Assembly (NCBI GenBank): GCA_041390125.1
Contig: JAWKQN010000019.1
Coordinates: 1 to 64,000 of the forward strand
Direction of reading: 5' to 3'
Source of the DNA: Gemmatimonadota bacterium
GTDB lineage: Bacteria > Gemmatimonadota > Gemmatimonadetes > Longimicrobiales > Gaopeijiaceae
DNA: 64,000 nt
Shown piece by piece: positions 24,305 to 35,114 of the stretch. Each line of letters begins with the position of its first letter. The stretch's first letter is position 1. The notes beneath the pieces were generated by a model. That model saw only the letters and a program-made list of their open reading frames with translations. It was not told where the DNA came from and searched no databases. The position numbers and the translations under genes are program-made.

Positions 24305-27300
24305 CTATCCGCCGATCTGGCGCAGCAACCCGCGCGCCCGCTCCGTCCGGGGGTGGCCGGAGCCGTAGTTCTGCTCCAACAGCGCGACACCGCGCCGGGC
24401 GAGGCGCACCGCCTCCGCGCCCTGCCCCAGGTCGGCGCGCACACCGGCCTCGTAGAGCAGCACGTCCGCCAGCTCCTCCGGCCGCGGCGGCGCCGCTTGC
24501 TCCAGCAGCGCGCGCAGGACACCGGCCCGCTCCGCCACCATGCTCCATTCCTCCAGCACCGCCAGCGGATTGAGCAGCGCACGATGCGCCTCGAAGGCAT
24601 CGGTGCCCGGGCGCTCGAGGGCGTCCAGCAGATCCCAGCCCTCGCGGACCAGCATCAGCGCGCGCGCCGTGTCACCGCGCGCGGCCGTGTAGAAGGCCAC
24701 CTCGCCCAGCGTGGACGCGATCGCGGGATCGCCCGGTGGGAGCCACTCCCGTCGGAGCGCGAGCGCCTCCTCCGCCCGCTCCAGCGCCAGCGCGAAGTCG
24801 CCGAGCGCGTAGAAGGCTTCCTCCAGGCTGTCCAACCACGTGAGCATCTGCGCGGTGTCTCCGGCCGCGCGCGCGACCTCGAGCGCGCGGCCCAGGTCGG
24901 CCTCGGCACCGACGCGGTCCCCCATCTCCGCCCGCAGCGTACCGCGCGCCGCCAGGCGCGCGCCGTAGCCGCCGCCATCGCCTCCGACGTCGGCCGCCGT
25001 CTCCACGACCAAGGAGGAGTCGTAGGCGGCCAACGCGTCGGCCGGTCGCCCCGCCACGCGGTACACGTTGGCCAGGACCATCCAGGCCGTCAGGACGCGT
25101 GGGTGGTGAGGCCCCAGGCCCTCCGCCAGGACGCTCCGCCCCTCGTCGGCGAGCGCCGCCGCATCCTCGAAGCGACCCTGGCGCATCCGCAGCTGGGCCA
25201 GCTCCAACGTCGTGATGGCCGGGTGGCTGTGGCGCGCTCCGAAGGCCGCGCGCTCGATCGCGAGCGCACGCGCGAGCAGGCTGTCCGCCGCGATCAGGTC
25301 GCCGCGCTCGCGCGCGAGCGCGCCACGGAGCTTGACCGTCACCGCAACGTCTCCGTGCTCCGGACCGAAGATCCCGACCTGTCGGCGCTCGGCTTCGGCG
25401 AGCACCGAGTCCGCCTCCCCCTCACGACCGGTGGCCGACAGCACCGACGCCAGGTACTGCGCCACCGAGGCGTAGGCGTCGGGCCGCCGTCCGCCCTCGA
25501 GGCCATCGGCCAACGCCAGCGCTTCGCGATACACGGCCTCCGCGTCGTCGCGACGCTGCTCCAGGTCTCGCACGCGTCCGAGCGTGGTGAGCGTCGCGAT
25601 CCGCAGGACGGTGTCGGCCGCGCCCACCTCCTCCAGCGCCTCCTCCAGCAGCGGCGCCGCCGCCGCGGCGTCTCCCGCCGCGAGCCGGAGCGCTCCCAGG
25701 GAGGCACGGGCACGGGCGCCCAGCGCGCTCCCCGCCAGCGCGGACGCCGCCTGCTCCAGGTACGGTCGCGCGGTGTCCAGGCTGTCCAGCTCCAGCAGGT
25801 CTTCGCCCAACGTCAGCCAGGTGCGGGCGCGGACGGAGTCGGGCACCCCGGCCTGCTCCTCCTGCACCGCCAGCGCCCGACGCGTGAGGCGCAGCGCCGT
25901 GGCGTACTCCTGTCTGATTTCGTACGGGCGGGACCACTCCAGGAGCGCCCGCGCCCGTGTGAGCGGCACGTCGGAGAGCTCGTCTTCGTCCAGCAGCAGG
26001 CGCGTGCCGTGGTCCAGCAGCTCCTTGACGGACCACTCCGCCCCACCGGTGTACAGCGGGCTGCCGGATCGGGCCAGGAGTCCGATCGTGAACTGGTGGG
26101 TGCGCGTCGCGCTCAAGGCCTCCTCGGACGCGCGCACGCGCGCGGTGTGCGCGCTCCAGGCCAGCCCGCCCGCGGTGAGCGTCAGCAGCGTGAGCGCCGC
26201 GAACGCGGCCCGTCGCAGCCGCACGAACCGTCGCGCCCGGAAGAGCGACACCTCCAGGAACTCCTGCTCGAGCGCGCTCAGGCCGCTGCCGCGCGCCTGC
26301 ACGTCCCTGGCCTCCTCGAGCGGCTTGCCCGGCGGCAGGACGAAGTCGGGAGAGCGACCCTCCTCCATCCAGCGGCGGGCGGCCTGCGCCAATCGCGCGC
26401 GCGCTTTGAGCAGGTCCCGGTCGTCCTCCAGCCACTCCGTCAGGCGAGGCCAGTGGCGCAGGAGCGCCTCGTGCGCGATGCCCACCACCGGTGTGCCGTC
26501 CCGACCCAGGTCGCTGACCAGGAGCCGCGCCTCGACGAGCGCGTCCACGAGCGCCGCGGATGCCGAGTCGGAGGCCACCCGCTCGCGCGGTGCACGCCGC
26601 GCACCGACGGTCCCGGCATCCTCCGGATCGGCGATGACCACCAGCTGCCTCATCACGCGGTGGAACGCCCCCCGGGCCTCTGCCGAACATCCCTGGAACG
26701 CCTCCTCGGCGCGGCGGGCCAGGCTGCCCTCCATGCCGCCGATGGCGTCGTAGGCGGAGAGCGTCAGCACCCCCTCCGGTGTGCGCTGCTGATACAGCTC
26801 CTCCAGCGTGAACTCGAGGAGGGGAAGCGGGTTCGGCGTGCGCGCGGCCGCATCCCGCAGCACGTCCTCCAGACGCTGACCCGTTGCCGGGTCCTCCTCC
26901 AGGCGGAGGCCGGCGGCGGCCACCGGGTGGCGCACGATCTGCCCCAGCTCCGCCGGGGTCGGCGCGCGCAGGTCGTGCTGGCCCATGCCCTCCTTCAGCT
27001 CGAGGAGGATCGGGACCTCGGCCAGACGCGGATAGACATCCGCGCGGAGCGTGCCCACGATCCAGACGACCCCGCTCCGGGCCAGCACATCGAGCGCGCG
27101 AGCGAAACGCTGGCGCTCGTCGTCGTCCGCCTGGGTGAAGATCTCCTCGAGCTGGTCCACCAGCAGAGCCAGCCCCGCCCGTGCGCCCGCCCCTGCGCGC
27201 GCCTCCACGACCGCCAGCGCGGACCGGAGCAGCGCGGGCAGCGCCGAGGGCGAATCGCGCAGGAGGGGGGCCAGGCTCGCTGCGCCTCCCACGGCCTCCG

Positions 27301-28237
27301 CCAGCTCGGGCAGCGCGGTGTCGGAGAGGAGCGCGGCCGTCAGCCCGTCGAGGAGATCGCCCTCGGCGTCCCCCGGTCGCAGGATGGCGCGGCGCCACAG
27401 CCCCACGCCCTCCACCACCCCCGGTCGTGTGAGGAGCGGGAGCACGCCCGCCCGCGCCAGCGACGACTTCCCGCCCCCGCTCTGCCCGACGACCAGCACG
27501 AAGGCCCGACCCGCCTCGTGCTGCAGCTTGAGCGCATCGAGGACCTCGCCGATCGCTGCCGTGCGCCCGAAGAACACGTCGGCGTGCTCGACGTCGAACG
27601 CCTGCAGACCTCGGAACGGAGAACCCTTCGTCCACCGTGCCCCCACCGGCTCGGGTCGGATCGACCGGGTCGGGAGTCTGCGCTCCACCACCTTGCGCAG
27701 GTGCGTTTCCAGGAGCGCCTCGAACTGCTCGGGTCGGTCGAAGCTGTGGAACGCCCCCCGGAGCGTCCCCTCCTCCTCGTCGATGAACCAGTGCTGGATG
27801 AAGGCGTCGAGCGCCCGCTTCTGCTCCAGCTTGCGCAGCAGCTCGTCCGGATCGGAGAGGCTCACGACCGGATCGGTGGTCTTCCGGTACACGAGCAGGT
27901 CGGGTCGCCCCTGGGTGCGGTAGCCTTCCACCGCGTCCTCGAACTCGAACTCCGTGCCGGACGCATAGCGGCGACCGTCCGGGCGCGTGAACTCCTTGGG
28001 CAGACGGGTGCCGAGACGCGACCAGAGGATGCAGACGGTGACGTCCGTCTCGGACGGACGCACGATCTGGGTCTGGAAGGTGTGGGTGGCCACCAGCGGC
28101 TCGTGCTCCCAGAGCACGGGCTCCAGGACCACGCGACCCGCGAACTCGCCCTGCAGCCGATCCACGACCCGGCGCGCGAGCTCGCGCTCCGCGGCGACGT
28201 CTCCCGGGGAGGAGACGAAGATGCGCAGCGTGGTCAC
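24305..28237 (-). CDS. DUF4062-STAND ATPase-TPR transmembrane protein
   Basis: A 1310-residue multidomain protein. Residues 1-120 form a DUF4062-type domain (RIFVSSPGDVAAERELA, then GTEFEFEDAVEGY). Residues 205-600 form an nSTAND1-type NTPase: GLQAFDVEHADVFFGR entry motif, Walker A GQSGGGKSS at 251-259, Walker B LALLVDQLEE at 355-364, and AHEALLRHWPRLTEWL at the end of the winged-helix part. A single transmembrane helix lies near 677-697, followed by about 600 residues of alpha-helical TPR-like repeats. STAND proteins are switch ATPases that assemble on ligand binding. The helix would place the repeats outside the cytoplasm if DUF4062 and the ATPase are inside. The start is GTG at 28237. It ends 28 bases from the end of the SLOG gene on the other strand. 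Confidence 0.9.
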   Translation of the reverse strand: MTTLRIFVSSPGDVAAERELARRVVDRLQGEFAGRVVLEPVLWEHEPLVATHTFQTQIVRPSETDVTVCILWSRLGTRLPKEFTRPDGRRYASGTEFEFEDAVEGYRTQGRPDLLVYRKTTDPVVSLSDPDELLRKLEQKRALDAFIQHWFIDEEEGTLRGAFHSFDRPEQFEALLETHLRKVVERRLPTRSIRPEPVGARWTKGSPFRGLQAFDVEHADVFFGRTAAIGEVLDALKLQHEAGRAFVLVVGQSGGGKSSLARAGVLPLLTRPGVVEGVGLWRRAILRPGDAEGDLLDGLTAALLSDTALPELAEAVGGAASLAPLLRDSPSALPALLRSALAVVEARAGAGARAGLALLVDQLEEIFTQADDDERQRFARALDVLARSGVVWIVGTLRADVYPRLAEVPILLELKEGMGQHDLRAPTPAELGQIVRHPVAAAGLRLEEDPATGQRLEDVLRDAAARTPNPLPLLEFTLEELYQQRTPEGVLTLSAYDAIGGMEGSLARRAEEAFQGCSAEARGAFHRVMRQLVVIADPEDAGTVGARRAPRERVASDSASAALVDALVEARLLVSDLGRDGTPVVGIAHEALLRHWPRLTEWLEDDRDLLKARARLAQAARRWMEEGRSPDFVLPPGKPLEEARDVQARGSGLSALEQEFLEVSLFRARRFVRLRRAAFAALTLLTLTAGGLAWSAHTARVRASEEALSATRTHQFTIGLLARSGSPLYTGGAEWSVKELLDHGTRLLLDEDELSDVPLTRARALLEWSRPYEIRQEYATALRLTRRALAVQEEQAGVPDSVRARTWLTLGEDLLELDSLDTARPYLEQAASALAGSALGARARASLGALRLAAGDAAAAAPLLEEALEEVGAADTVLRIATLTTLGRVRDLEQRRDDAEAVYREALALADGLEGGRRPDAYASVAQYLASVLSATGREGEADSVLAEAERRQVGIFGPEHGDVAVTVKLRGALARERGDLIAADSLLARALAIERAAFGARHSHPAITTLELAQLRMRQGRFEDAAALADEGRSVLAEGLGPHHPRVLTAWMVLANVYRVAGRPADALAAYDSSLVVETAADVGGDGGGYGARLAARGTLRAEMGDRVGAEADLGRALEVARAAGDTAQMLTWLDSLEEAFYALGDFALALERAEEALALRREWLPPGDPAIASTLGEVAFYTAARGDTARALMLVREGWDLLDALERPGTDAFEAHRALLNPLAVLEEWSMVAERAGVLRALLEQAAPPRPEELADVLLYEAGVRADLGQGAEAVRLARRGVALLEQNYGSGHPRTERARGLLRQIGG

Positions 28238-28256
28238 GGGCCCGCGCTCCCGTACC

Positions 28257-29144
28257 TCACCGCAGGATCGTCGACGCCAGCCCCCGGAACGCGGACGCGC
28301 TGTCCACCGTCAGCAGGAGGCTGAAGCCCGCCACGCGCAGGTCCGAGCGCTGACAGAACCGGGCCGGTGTGCAGGCGGCCCCCTGCAGACCCACGTCCCG
28401 GCGACTGAGCTGGAGGCCCAGGTGCAGGTCGATGGCCGAGGCTTCCGCGTTCTCTCCGAACACGAAGGCCTGCAGCCCGGACATCCCGAAGAAGAAGACG
28501 TTGTCCTGCCGGACCGACATGGCGGCGGACAGCCGGACCCGCCCGAGCGACGGCCACAGCGGGAAGTCCACGCCCATGATGGGAAACACACCCGCCTTGG
28601 CGTCCACCGTCCGTACGAAGGTGCTGTCGTGGACGAGATAGCGTGTGGTGTCGCCCTGCTGCACGATGGCGGTGTCGCTGCGCGTCACCAGCTGCGTGTA
28701 GGAGTCCTGCCGTGGGGTGTAGCCGACCCCGAAGAACACCCGCGCTCCTTGTCGGCCCGTGGCCTCGAAGAGCGTGCGCTCGTCGGGTCGACCGGCCAGG
28801 GACGCCTGCAGGTGCTGCCGACCCACCCGATCGGACAGGTTCCAACGCACGCGGGCGATGCAGCGCGTGTCCTGCCAGTCGCCGTAGACCGTGTCGGGCG
28901 ACGCGCTGCCGTTCTCGGTCGGGCTGAAGACCACGGCGGTGTGCCGGCACGCGGTCTCTTCGCCCACGCCGGTGATCTCCAGGCGCAACGGCCGGGGCAG
29001 CTGGCGGCCGGCGAACCACGACTGGCCGTCTCCCGATCCGTCCGGGACCCTCCGCAACCCGGGCGTCGAACCGGTCTGGGCGACCAGGCCGGCGGGGTCC
29101 AGCAGCAGCAGGGCGAGGAGCAGCGACGGCAGGAACGCGCGCAT
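28257..29144 (-). CDS. Secreted protein of unknown function, probable outer-membrane barrel
   Basis: A 295-residue protein with a strong signal peptide (MRAFLPSLLLALLLLDP, predicted cleavage after LVAQ near residue 18). The mature part contains four cysteines and repeated amphipathic strands, including FFFGMSGLQAFVFGE and DLHLGLQLSR, as in barrel or barrel-like envelope proteins. No known domain is recognised. It lies 19 bases upstream of the STAND gene on the same strand, so the two may share a transcript. That would join an envelope protein to a membrane STAND sensor, which is suggestive only. Confidence 0.7.
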   Translation of the reverse strand: MRAFLPSLLLALLLLDPAGLVAQTGSTPGLRRVPDGSGDGQSWFAGRQLPRPLRLEITGVGEETACRHTAVVFSPTENGSASPDTVYGDWQDTRCIARVRWNLSDRVGRQHLQASLAGRPDERTLFEATGRQGARVFFGVGYTPRQDSYTQLVTRSDTAIVQQGDTTRYLVHDSTFVRTVDAKAGVFPIMGVDFPLWPSLGRVRLSAAMSVRQDNVFFFGMSGLQAFVFGENAEASAIDLHLGLQLSRRDVGLQGAACTPARFCQRSDLRVAGFSLLLTVDSASAFRGLASTILR

Positions 29145-29208
29145 GGGGGATCCGGGGCCAGGGGGGGGAGCCGGTCGTCGCGGTCGCCGACCGGGACCGA
29201 ACGCGGCG

Positions 29209-29237
29209 GGGGGGGCGGACCGGCGGTCCGCCCCCCC
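29209..29237 (-). terminator. 13-pair GC hairpin ending the kinase-phosphatase operon
   Basis: GGGGGGGCGGACC and GGTCCGCCCCCCC pair perfectly around a three-base GGC loop, ten bases downstream of the stop of the outer-membrane gene at 29248. No U-tract follows on the minus strand. Size, loop and distance from the stop are nearly the same as for the rpsO hairpin. Confidence 0.6.
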
Positions 29238-29247
29238 GAGCCTCACA

Positions 29248-30099
29248 TCAGGGCACGTAGGTGCCGCCGACGAAGAAGCCGTAGTCGAACGGAGACACCT
29301 CGAGGCTCGTGCCCACGTTGAAGGCCAGAGCCAGGTCCACGAGCCAGTTCTGCCCGGCCGAGATGCGGGCACCGGGCGCCAGGTTGACGATGTACTCCCC
29401 GTCGGCGCTCGCCCCCAGCAGCTCACCGCTGAACGCGAAGCGCTCGCTCGTGCGGTAGACGCCGGCCCCGGAGAAGTTGACGGCGGTCACACCGTCGTCC
29501 TCGTTGGTCGGGACGCTGAAGCCCAGCGAGCCGTGCAGCGTGAGCGGGCTCCCGCCGCCCAGCCGGTGGCTGATGGCACCGGAGGCGCCGACCGACGCGC
29601 CTTCCTGACCGAACCCGTCCGACGCGACGGGCAACCGCACCGAGCCGGTCGCCGCGAAGCTGGAACGGCCGTCCTGGGAGCGCCACGCACGGTACTTCGC
29701 GAAGAGGGAGGCGTCTCCCCGTCCACTGTCGTCCGAGCTTCCGGAGGGGCTCTCGAGCATCACACCCAGATAGGGCGTGATCGTGGCGCCGAGCATGAGA
29801 TCGGGGTTGGGAGCGAAGACCCCCGACACCGACAGCCCGGTGGACGAGAAGGTCGCCTGCTCCGAACCGCCGAAGCCGTCGAACAGCAGCACCTCGGTCT
29901 CGACGAGGCTGAAGCCCGCATTGACCGCCCAGCCGTCGCCCAGCACCAGACCGCTCTCCGAGAGCAGGGGTGCGGAATTGATGCCTTCCTCCGTCGAGAC
30001 GGCGGCAGCGCCCGTCGCCGCACCGATCGCACCGAGCTGCGCCGACAGGGGCGCGCTCGCACCCAGGCTCAGCCCCACCAGCAGGACACCCGCTCTCAT
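29248..30099 (-). CDS. Outer-membrane beta-barrel protein
   Basis: A 283-residue protein with a signal peptide (cleavage after PLSAQ near residue 20) and about twelve amphipathic strands rich in Gly, Ser, Phe and Val, ending in SPFDYGFFVGGTYVP with aromatic residues near the end. This resembles porin or transporter-like barrels of the phenol-degradation meta-pathway type in general pattern only. Its ATG overlaps the protease stop as TGATG, so it belongs to the kinase-PP2C-FHA-protease operon. It could be a surface partner or substrate of the protease; that is inference. Confidence 0.72.
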   Translation of the reverse strand: MRAGVLLVGLSLGASAPLSAQLGAIGAATGAAAVSTEEGINSAPLLSESGLVLGDGWAVNAGFSLVETEVLLFDGFGGSEQATFSSTGLSVSGVFAPNPDLMLGATITPYLGVMLESPSGSSDDSGRGDASLFAKYRAWRSQDGRSSFAATGSVRLPVASDGFGQEGASVGASGAISHRLGGGSPLTLHGSLGFSVPTNEDDGVTAVNFSGAGVYRTSERFAFSGELLGASADGEYIVNLAPGARISAGQNWLVDLALAFNVGTSLEVSPFDYGFFVGGTYVP

Positions 30100-31733
30100 C
30101 ACGCCTCCAGGGAGAAGATGGACCCGCCCACCTTGATCCGGTCGCCGCTCTTGATCGTGGCTTCCTGGATGGGGCGGTCGTTCACGTACGTCGGGTTGGT
30201 GCCACTCAGGTTCTTCACCACGAACCCGTCTCCGGTGCTCAGCACCACGGCGTGCTCGCGCGAGACGCTGCTGTCGGACAGCACGACCTGACACACGGCG
30301 GGGTCGCGGCCGATCTTCACTCCCGCCCCCGTCACCGTGAACCGGTTGCCCGCCAGCGAGCCGGCCTGGGCCACCAGGTGCGCGCTCTTGGAGGCCGCCG
30401 CGGCCGGGCGGCCGTTGCCGGCACGCGCCGCGCTCGCGCTCGCCGGAGCGCCACCGACGGGCGCCGCCTTCCGCTTCGAGGCCAGACCGGAGAAGACCAG
30501 CAGGCCTCCGACCGCCACCGCCGCCAGGATGGCCCACGTGGGGATGCCGCCTCCGCCGCCCCCGCCGCCGGTCGAGGACGTCCCCTCGCCCCGGTCACGG
30601 GCCTGCATGGCGTTCAGCCGCAGCGTGCTGGCGTCCGGCAGGTCGGGCAGGATGCGGGCGGCCTCGTCGAACGAGGCGATGGCCGCGCCGTAGTCGCCGC
30701 CGTAGTAGGCGTCGAGCGCGCGCGTCCAGGTGCGATCGAACATGCCTTCCGTCGGCGCCGCCGTGGCCGGCAGGTAGCCGCGGGCGACGTTGGACGGCAC
30801 GGCGAAGTTGAAGCCCTGCACCATCTGGTTGCCCTGGATGCTGCCGAAGGTGGCCATCCCCACGACCTCACCCTGGCCGTTGAACACGGGCCCACCGCTG
30901 TTGCCGTGCGTGATGGCCGCGTCCATCTGGATGACGCTGTTGCCGCCCACCGCCACCTTCACGCCGGAGACCTGCCCCCGCGTGAAGCTGGCCTGCATCT
31001 GCGACTCCGGGCTCAGGTACGGGTGCAGCAGCACCGTGCCCGGGTAGCCCCCCACGAAGATCTCGTCCCCGATCTGCACGCGATCGGAGTCGCCGATCTT
31101 CACGGTCGGCAGGTCCCGGCCCGCCACCTTGAGGACGGCCACGTCGCTGCCCGATTCGCGCGAGCCCTGCCAGGGGAAGGACGTCTTGCCGGGCAGGTTG
31201 CTCATCGGCGGGCTGTAGGCACGAACCTCCGCCGGCATCTTCTGCCAGTTCTGCAGATAGACGTCCAGGCTCTTGCGGAGGGTGATCTGCGACTTGCCCA
31301 GCAGATCGCTCGTGATCTGGTACTTGTCGTTCTCCGACAGGGCGCCGCCGCGCTGCTGTGCGATCCGATCGAATACGCCGCCGGACTCGAGCGCGCTGTA
31401 GAGGAGCTGGCCCTTGAGCTGGTTCTCGTTGGCCTCCTCATAGAGCTCGACCACGTGCCCGTTGGTCACCACGAACCCGTCCGGCGTGACGATCCACCCG
31501 GATCCGCTGCCGCTCATCTGGGCCTGGAGCTGGGTGAAGTCGTTGTCGCCGGTGGGGACGACGATGTCCGCCTGCGCCGACAGCCACACCAGCACGGTGG
31601 CCGGCTTGACCTGGTAGTACAGCCGCTGACGCTCGTCCGCGTCCAGGTCCTGGGCGCCCGCGCGCAGCGGCAGGAGCGCGCCGAGCGCGGCCAGGCCAGC
31701 CAGCAGGGCGAACGCCTTCTGCCTTCTCATCAT
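30099..31733 (-). CDS. Trypsin-like protease with transmembrane helix and C-terminal FHA domain
   Basis: A 544-residue protein with an unusual architecture. A signal peptide (residues 1-27, RAGAQ) leads to a chymotrypsin/HtrA-like protease with His93 (TNGHVV), Asp197 (SGSDVAVL) and Ser279 (HGNSGGPV), so the triad is complete. A short TPR-like helical stretch (about 330-375) and a Gly-rich linker precede one transmembrane helix (about 398-418), then a Lys-rich segment and an FHA domain (about 460-544) with GRDP, SSVSREHA and GTNPTYVND. The predicted topology is periplasmic protease and cytosolic phosphothreonine reader. No PDZ domain is seen. It lies in one operon with a Ser/Thr kinase and a PP2C phosphatase. 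Confidence 0.9.
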   Translation of the reverse strand: MMRRQKAFALLAGLAALGALLPLRAGAQDLDADERQRLYYQVKPATVLVWLSAQADIVVPTGDNDFTQLQAQMSGSGSGWIVTPDGFVVTNGHVVELYEEANENQLKGQLLYSALESGGVFDRIAQQRGGALSENDKYQITSDLLGKSQITLRKSLDVYLQNWQKMPAEVRAYSPPMSNLPGKTSFPWQGSRESGSDVAVLKVAGRDLPTVKIGDSDRVQIGDEIFVGGYPGTVLLHPYLSPESQMQASFTRGQVSGVKVAVGGNSVIQMDAAITHGNSGGPVFNGQGEVVGMATFGSIQGNQMVQGFNFAVPSNVARGYLPATAAPTEGMFDRTWTRALDAYYGGDYGAAIASFDEAARILPDLPDASTLRLNAMQARDRGEGTSSTGGGGGGGGIPTWAILAAVAVGGLLVFSGLASKRKAAPVGGAPASASAARAGNGRPAAAASKSAHLVAQAGSLAGNRFTVTGAGVKIGRDPAVCQVVLSDSSVSREHAVVLSTGDGFVVKNLSGTNPTYVNDRPIQEATIKSGDRIKVGGSIFSLEA

Positions 31734-31760
31734 CTTCTCTCTCCTCGGGATCGCCGTGAG

Positions 31761-32216
31761 CTAGTTGTCCTGGAAAACCACACACTTGAAGACCCACTCG
31801 GACGAGCCGAAGGAGACCCGGTCTCCGTCCGCAAGCGGGTGCTGGTGGATGGACTCGCCGTTGACCGACGTGCCGTTGGTGCTGTCGAGGTCGGTGATGA
31901 TGAAAGCGCCGTCCTTGAAGCGGATGCTGGCGTGCCGATCCGAGATGTGGTCGTGCTTGATCACGACCTCGCACAGAGAATCCACGCCCACGACGGCCTT
32001 GGCCGCATCGATCCTGTGCATCTGTCCGCGATGCTGCCCGCGGTCGCCCACCAACCACCCGATGGCCGAGATCTCGGGAGGACGCTGCATCACCACGGTC
32101 TTGCGACCGCTGTCGTCGCGCCCCTTCATCTCCCGCTCCAGCTCCTCCGGATCGATCCGGACGGTCTTGGCCAACGCGGGGTTGGACACCTTCTGCGTCT
32201 TGTCGAGATCACTCAT
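31761..32216 (-). CDS. FHA-domain protein
   Basis: A 151-residue cytosolic protein. The first 45 residues are polar with several Thr (DKTQKV, GRKTVVMQ), likely phosphorylation sites. Residues about 65-150 form an FHA domain with a GVDSLCEVVI strand, the phosphate-binding ISDRHASIRF and DSTNGTSVNG. FHA domains bind phosphothreonine peptides, so this is probably an adaptor or substrate of the kinase in the same operon. The ATG overlaps the PP2C stop (ATGA), and the protease follows after 27 bases. Confidence 0.9.
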   Translation of the reverse strand: MSDLDKTQKVSNPALAKTVRIDPEELEREMKGRDDSGRKTVVMQRPPEISAIGWLVGDRGQHRGQMHRIDAAKAVVGVDSLCEVVIKHDHISDRHASIRFKDGAFIITDLDSTNGTSVNGESIHQHPLADGDRVSFGSSEWVFKCVVFQDN

Positions 32217-33255
32217 CGTTCACTCCTCGGGGTGGAATCCGGCTCGGCGCTCGTCTCGTCCGTCGGTTCAGCGTTCACGCGCAGAGCGCCGCTGTCGGGG
32301 ATCGTCGCCGTGGCCGCGGGGGGCTCGGGGGTGGGCTCGGGCTCCGGTGCCGGCGTGCTCCAGCGCCCGGCGGCCAGAAGGGAGGCGGCGATCAGGACGG
32401 CCAGACCGAGTCCCATCCGGACCCGACCGGAGGCGCCGGGGCGCGCATCCTCCACCGCCGGCGCACCCGGAAGCGTGGCCGGGACCGCCCGGGCGGCCAC
32501 CGCGTGGACGATCACCGCGGTCACGTTGTCGGTGCCGCCGGCCTCGTTCGCCAGGTCGATCAGATGGGCACAAGCCGCGTCCGGGTCGGCCTCCTCCGCC
32601 AACACCCGCGCGAGCACGGGATCCCGCACCAATCCGTGCAGGCCATCGCTGCAGAGCAGGTAGCGATCTCCCTCGACGAGCTCCTCGTGGTAGAGGTCCA
32701 CCTGGAGCTGCTCCCCCACGCCCAGCGACTGCGTGAGCCAGTTGCGGTGCTCGAAGGCCTCGGCCTCCTCCTCCGTCAGGAGTCCGGCACGTTGCTGCTC
32801 CGCCACCCAGGAATGGTCCTGCGTGAGCTGCTCGAATGCACCCGCGCGCAGGCGGTACAGGCGGGTGTCGCCCACGTGACCGATGACGAGCCGATGGTCG
32901 GCATCGACCACGGCGGCCGTGACGGTGCTGCCCATCTGCGACGCGCGATCGTTCGCGTCTCCCCGACCCAGCAACGTGCGGTGGATCTCACGGAGCAGGC
33001 GGTCGAGCCACAGGCCGGCGTCGATGCGGCGTCCTTCGAGCTCGACGGCGGAGGACTGGAGGCTGTCGACGACGAGCCGACTGGCCTCGTCGCCCCCACT
33101 GTGCCCACCCAGCCCGTCCGCGACGACGAACATGGCACGGAAGGACGGATCGACGGCCGACGGCGGCGCCGCGTACAGTCCGAACGCGTCTTCGTTGCGC
33201 TCGCGTTGCCGGCCCGTGTCGGAGCGGCCGGCGAAGAGGAATCGCCAGGGTTCCA

Positions 33256-33256
<1 letters not shown>
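32213..33256 (-). CDS. PP2C-family Ser/Thr phosphatase with membrane anchor
   Basis: A 347-residue PPM-type phosphatase. The metal-binding motifs are present: RSDTGRQRERNEDAFG (11-26), VVADGLGGHSGG, GHVGDTRLYRLR, LLCSDGLHGLV and AGGTDNVTAVIV. After residue about 250 comes one transmembrane helix (GLAVLIAASLLAAG) and a Pro/Glu/Thr-rich extracytoplasmic tail. The ATG at 33256 overlaps the kinase stop as TGATG; GTG codons three and six bases upstream are alternative starts. It should reverse the phosphorylation made by the adjacent kinase. Confidence 0.95.
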
Positions 33257-34977
<1,721 letters not shown>

Positions 34978-35078
34978 GCCTCCCCCGTGCTGGCGTGTCG
35001 CCTGACACGCGCGAGGCGGAGGTCGGAGGGATCACGGGGCGAGGACCGCGCAGGGCGGCGGGGGCCCGGACCCGGGGC

Positions 35079-35098
35079 GTCGCCTCCCCGGGAGGGAC
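35079..35098 (-). terminator. Short GC hairpin after the TPR kinase gene
   Basis: A stem of CCTCC/GGAGG, extended by GTC/GAC past a one-base bulge, with a three-base loop. It lies 17 bases downstream of the stop at 35115. There is no U-tract; the role as terminator is inferred from position. Confidence 0.35.
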
Positions 35099-35114
35099 GG
35101 CCCCGCGGGCGGGA

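Noticed and set aside
24041..28324. Open frame of 1427 codons on the plus strand opposite the STAND gene
   Set aside because: Its translation is low-complexity Arg/Gln/Glu/His/Gly sequence with no domain. The minus-strand frame has DUF4062, Walker and TPR motifs. It is an antisense artefact of high GC.
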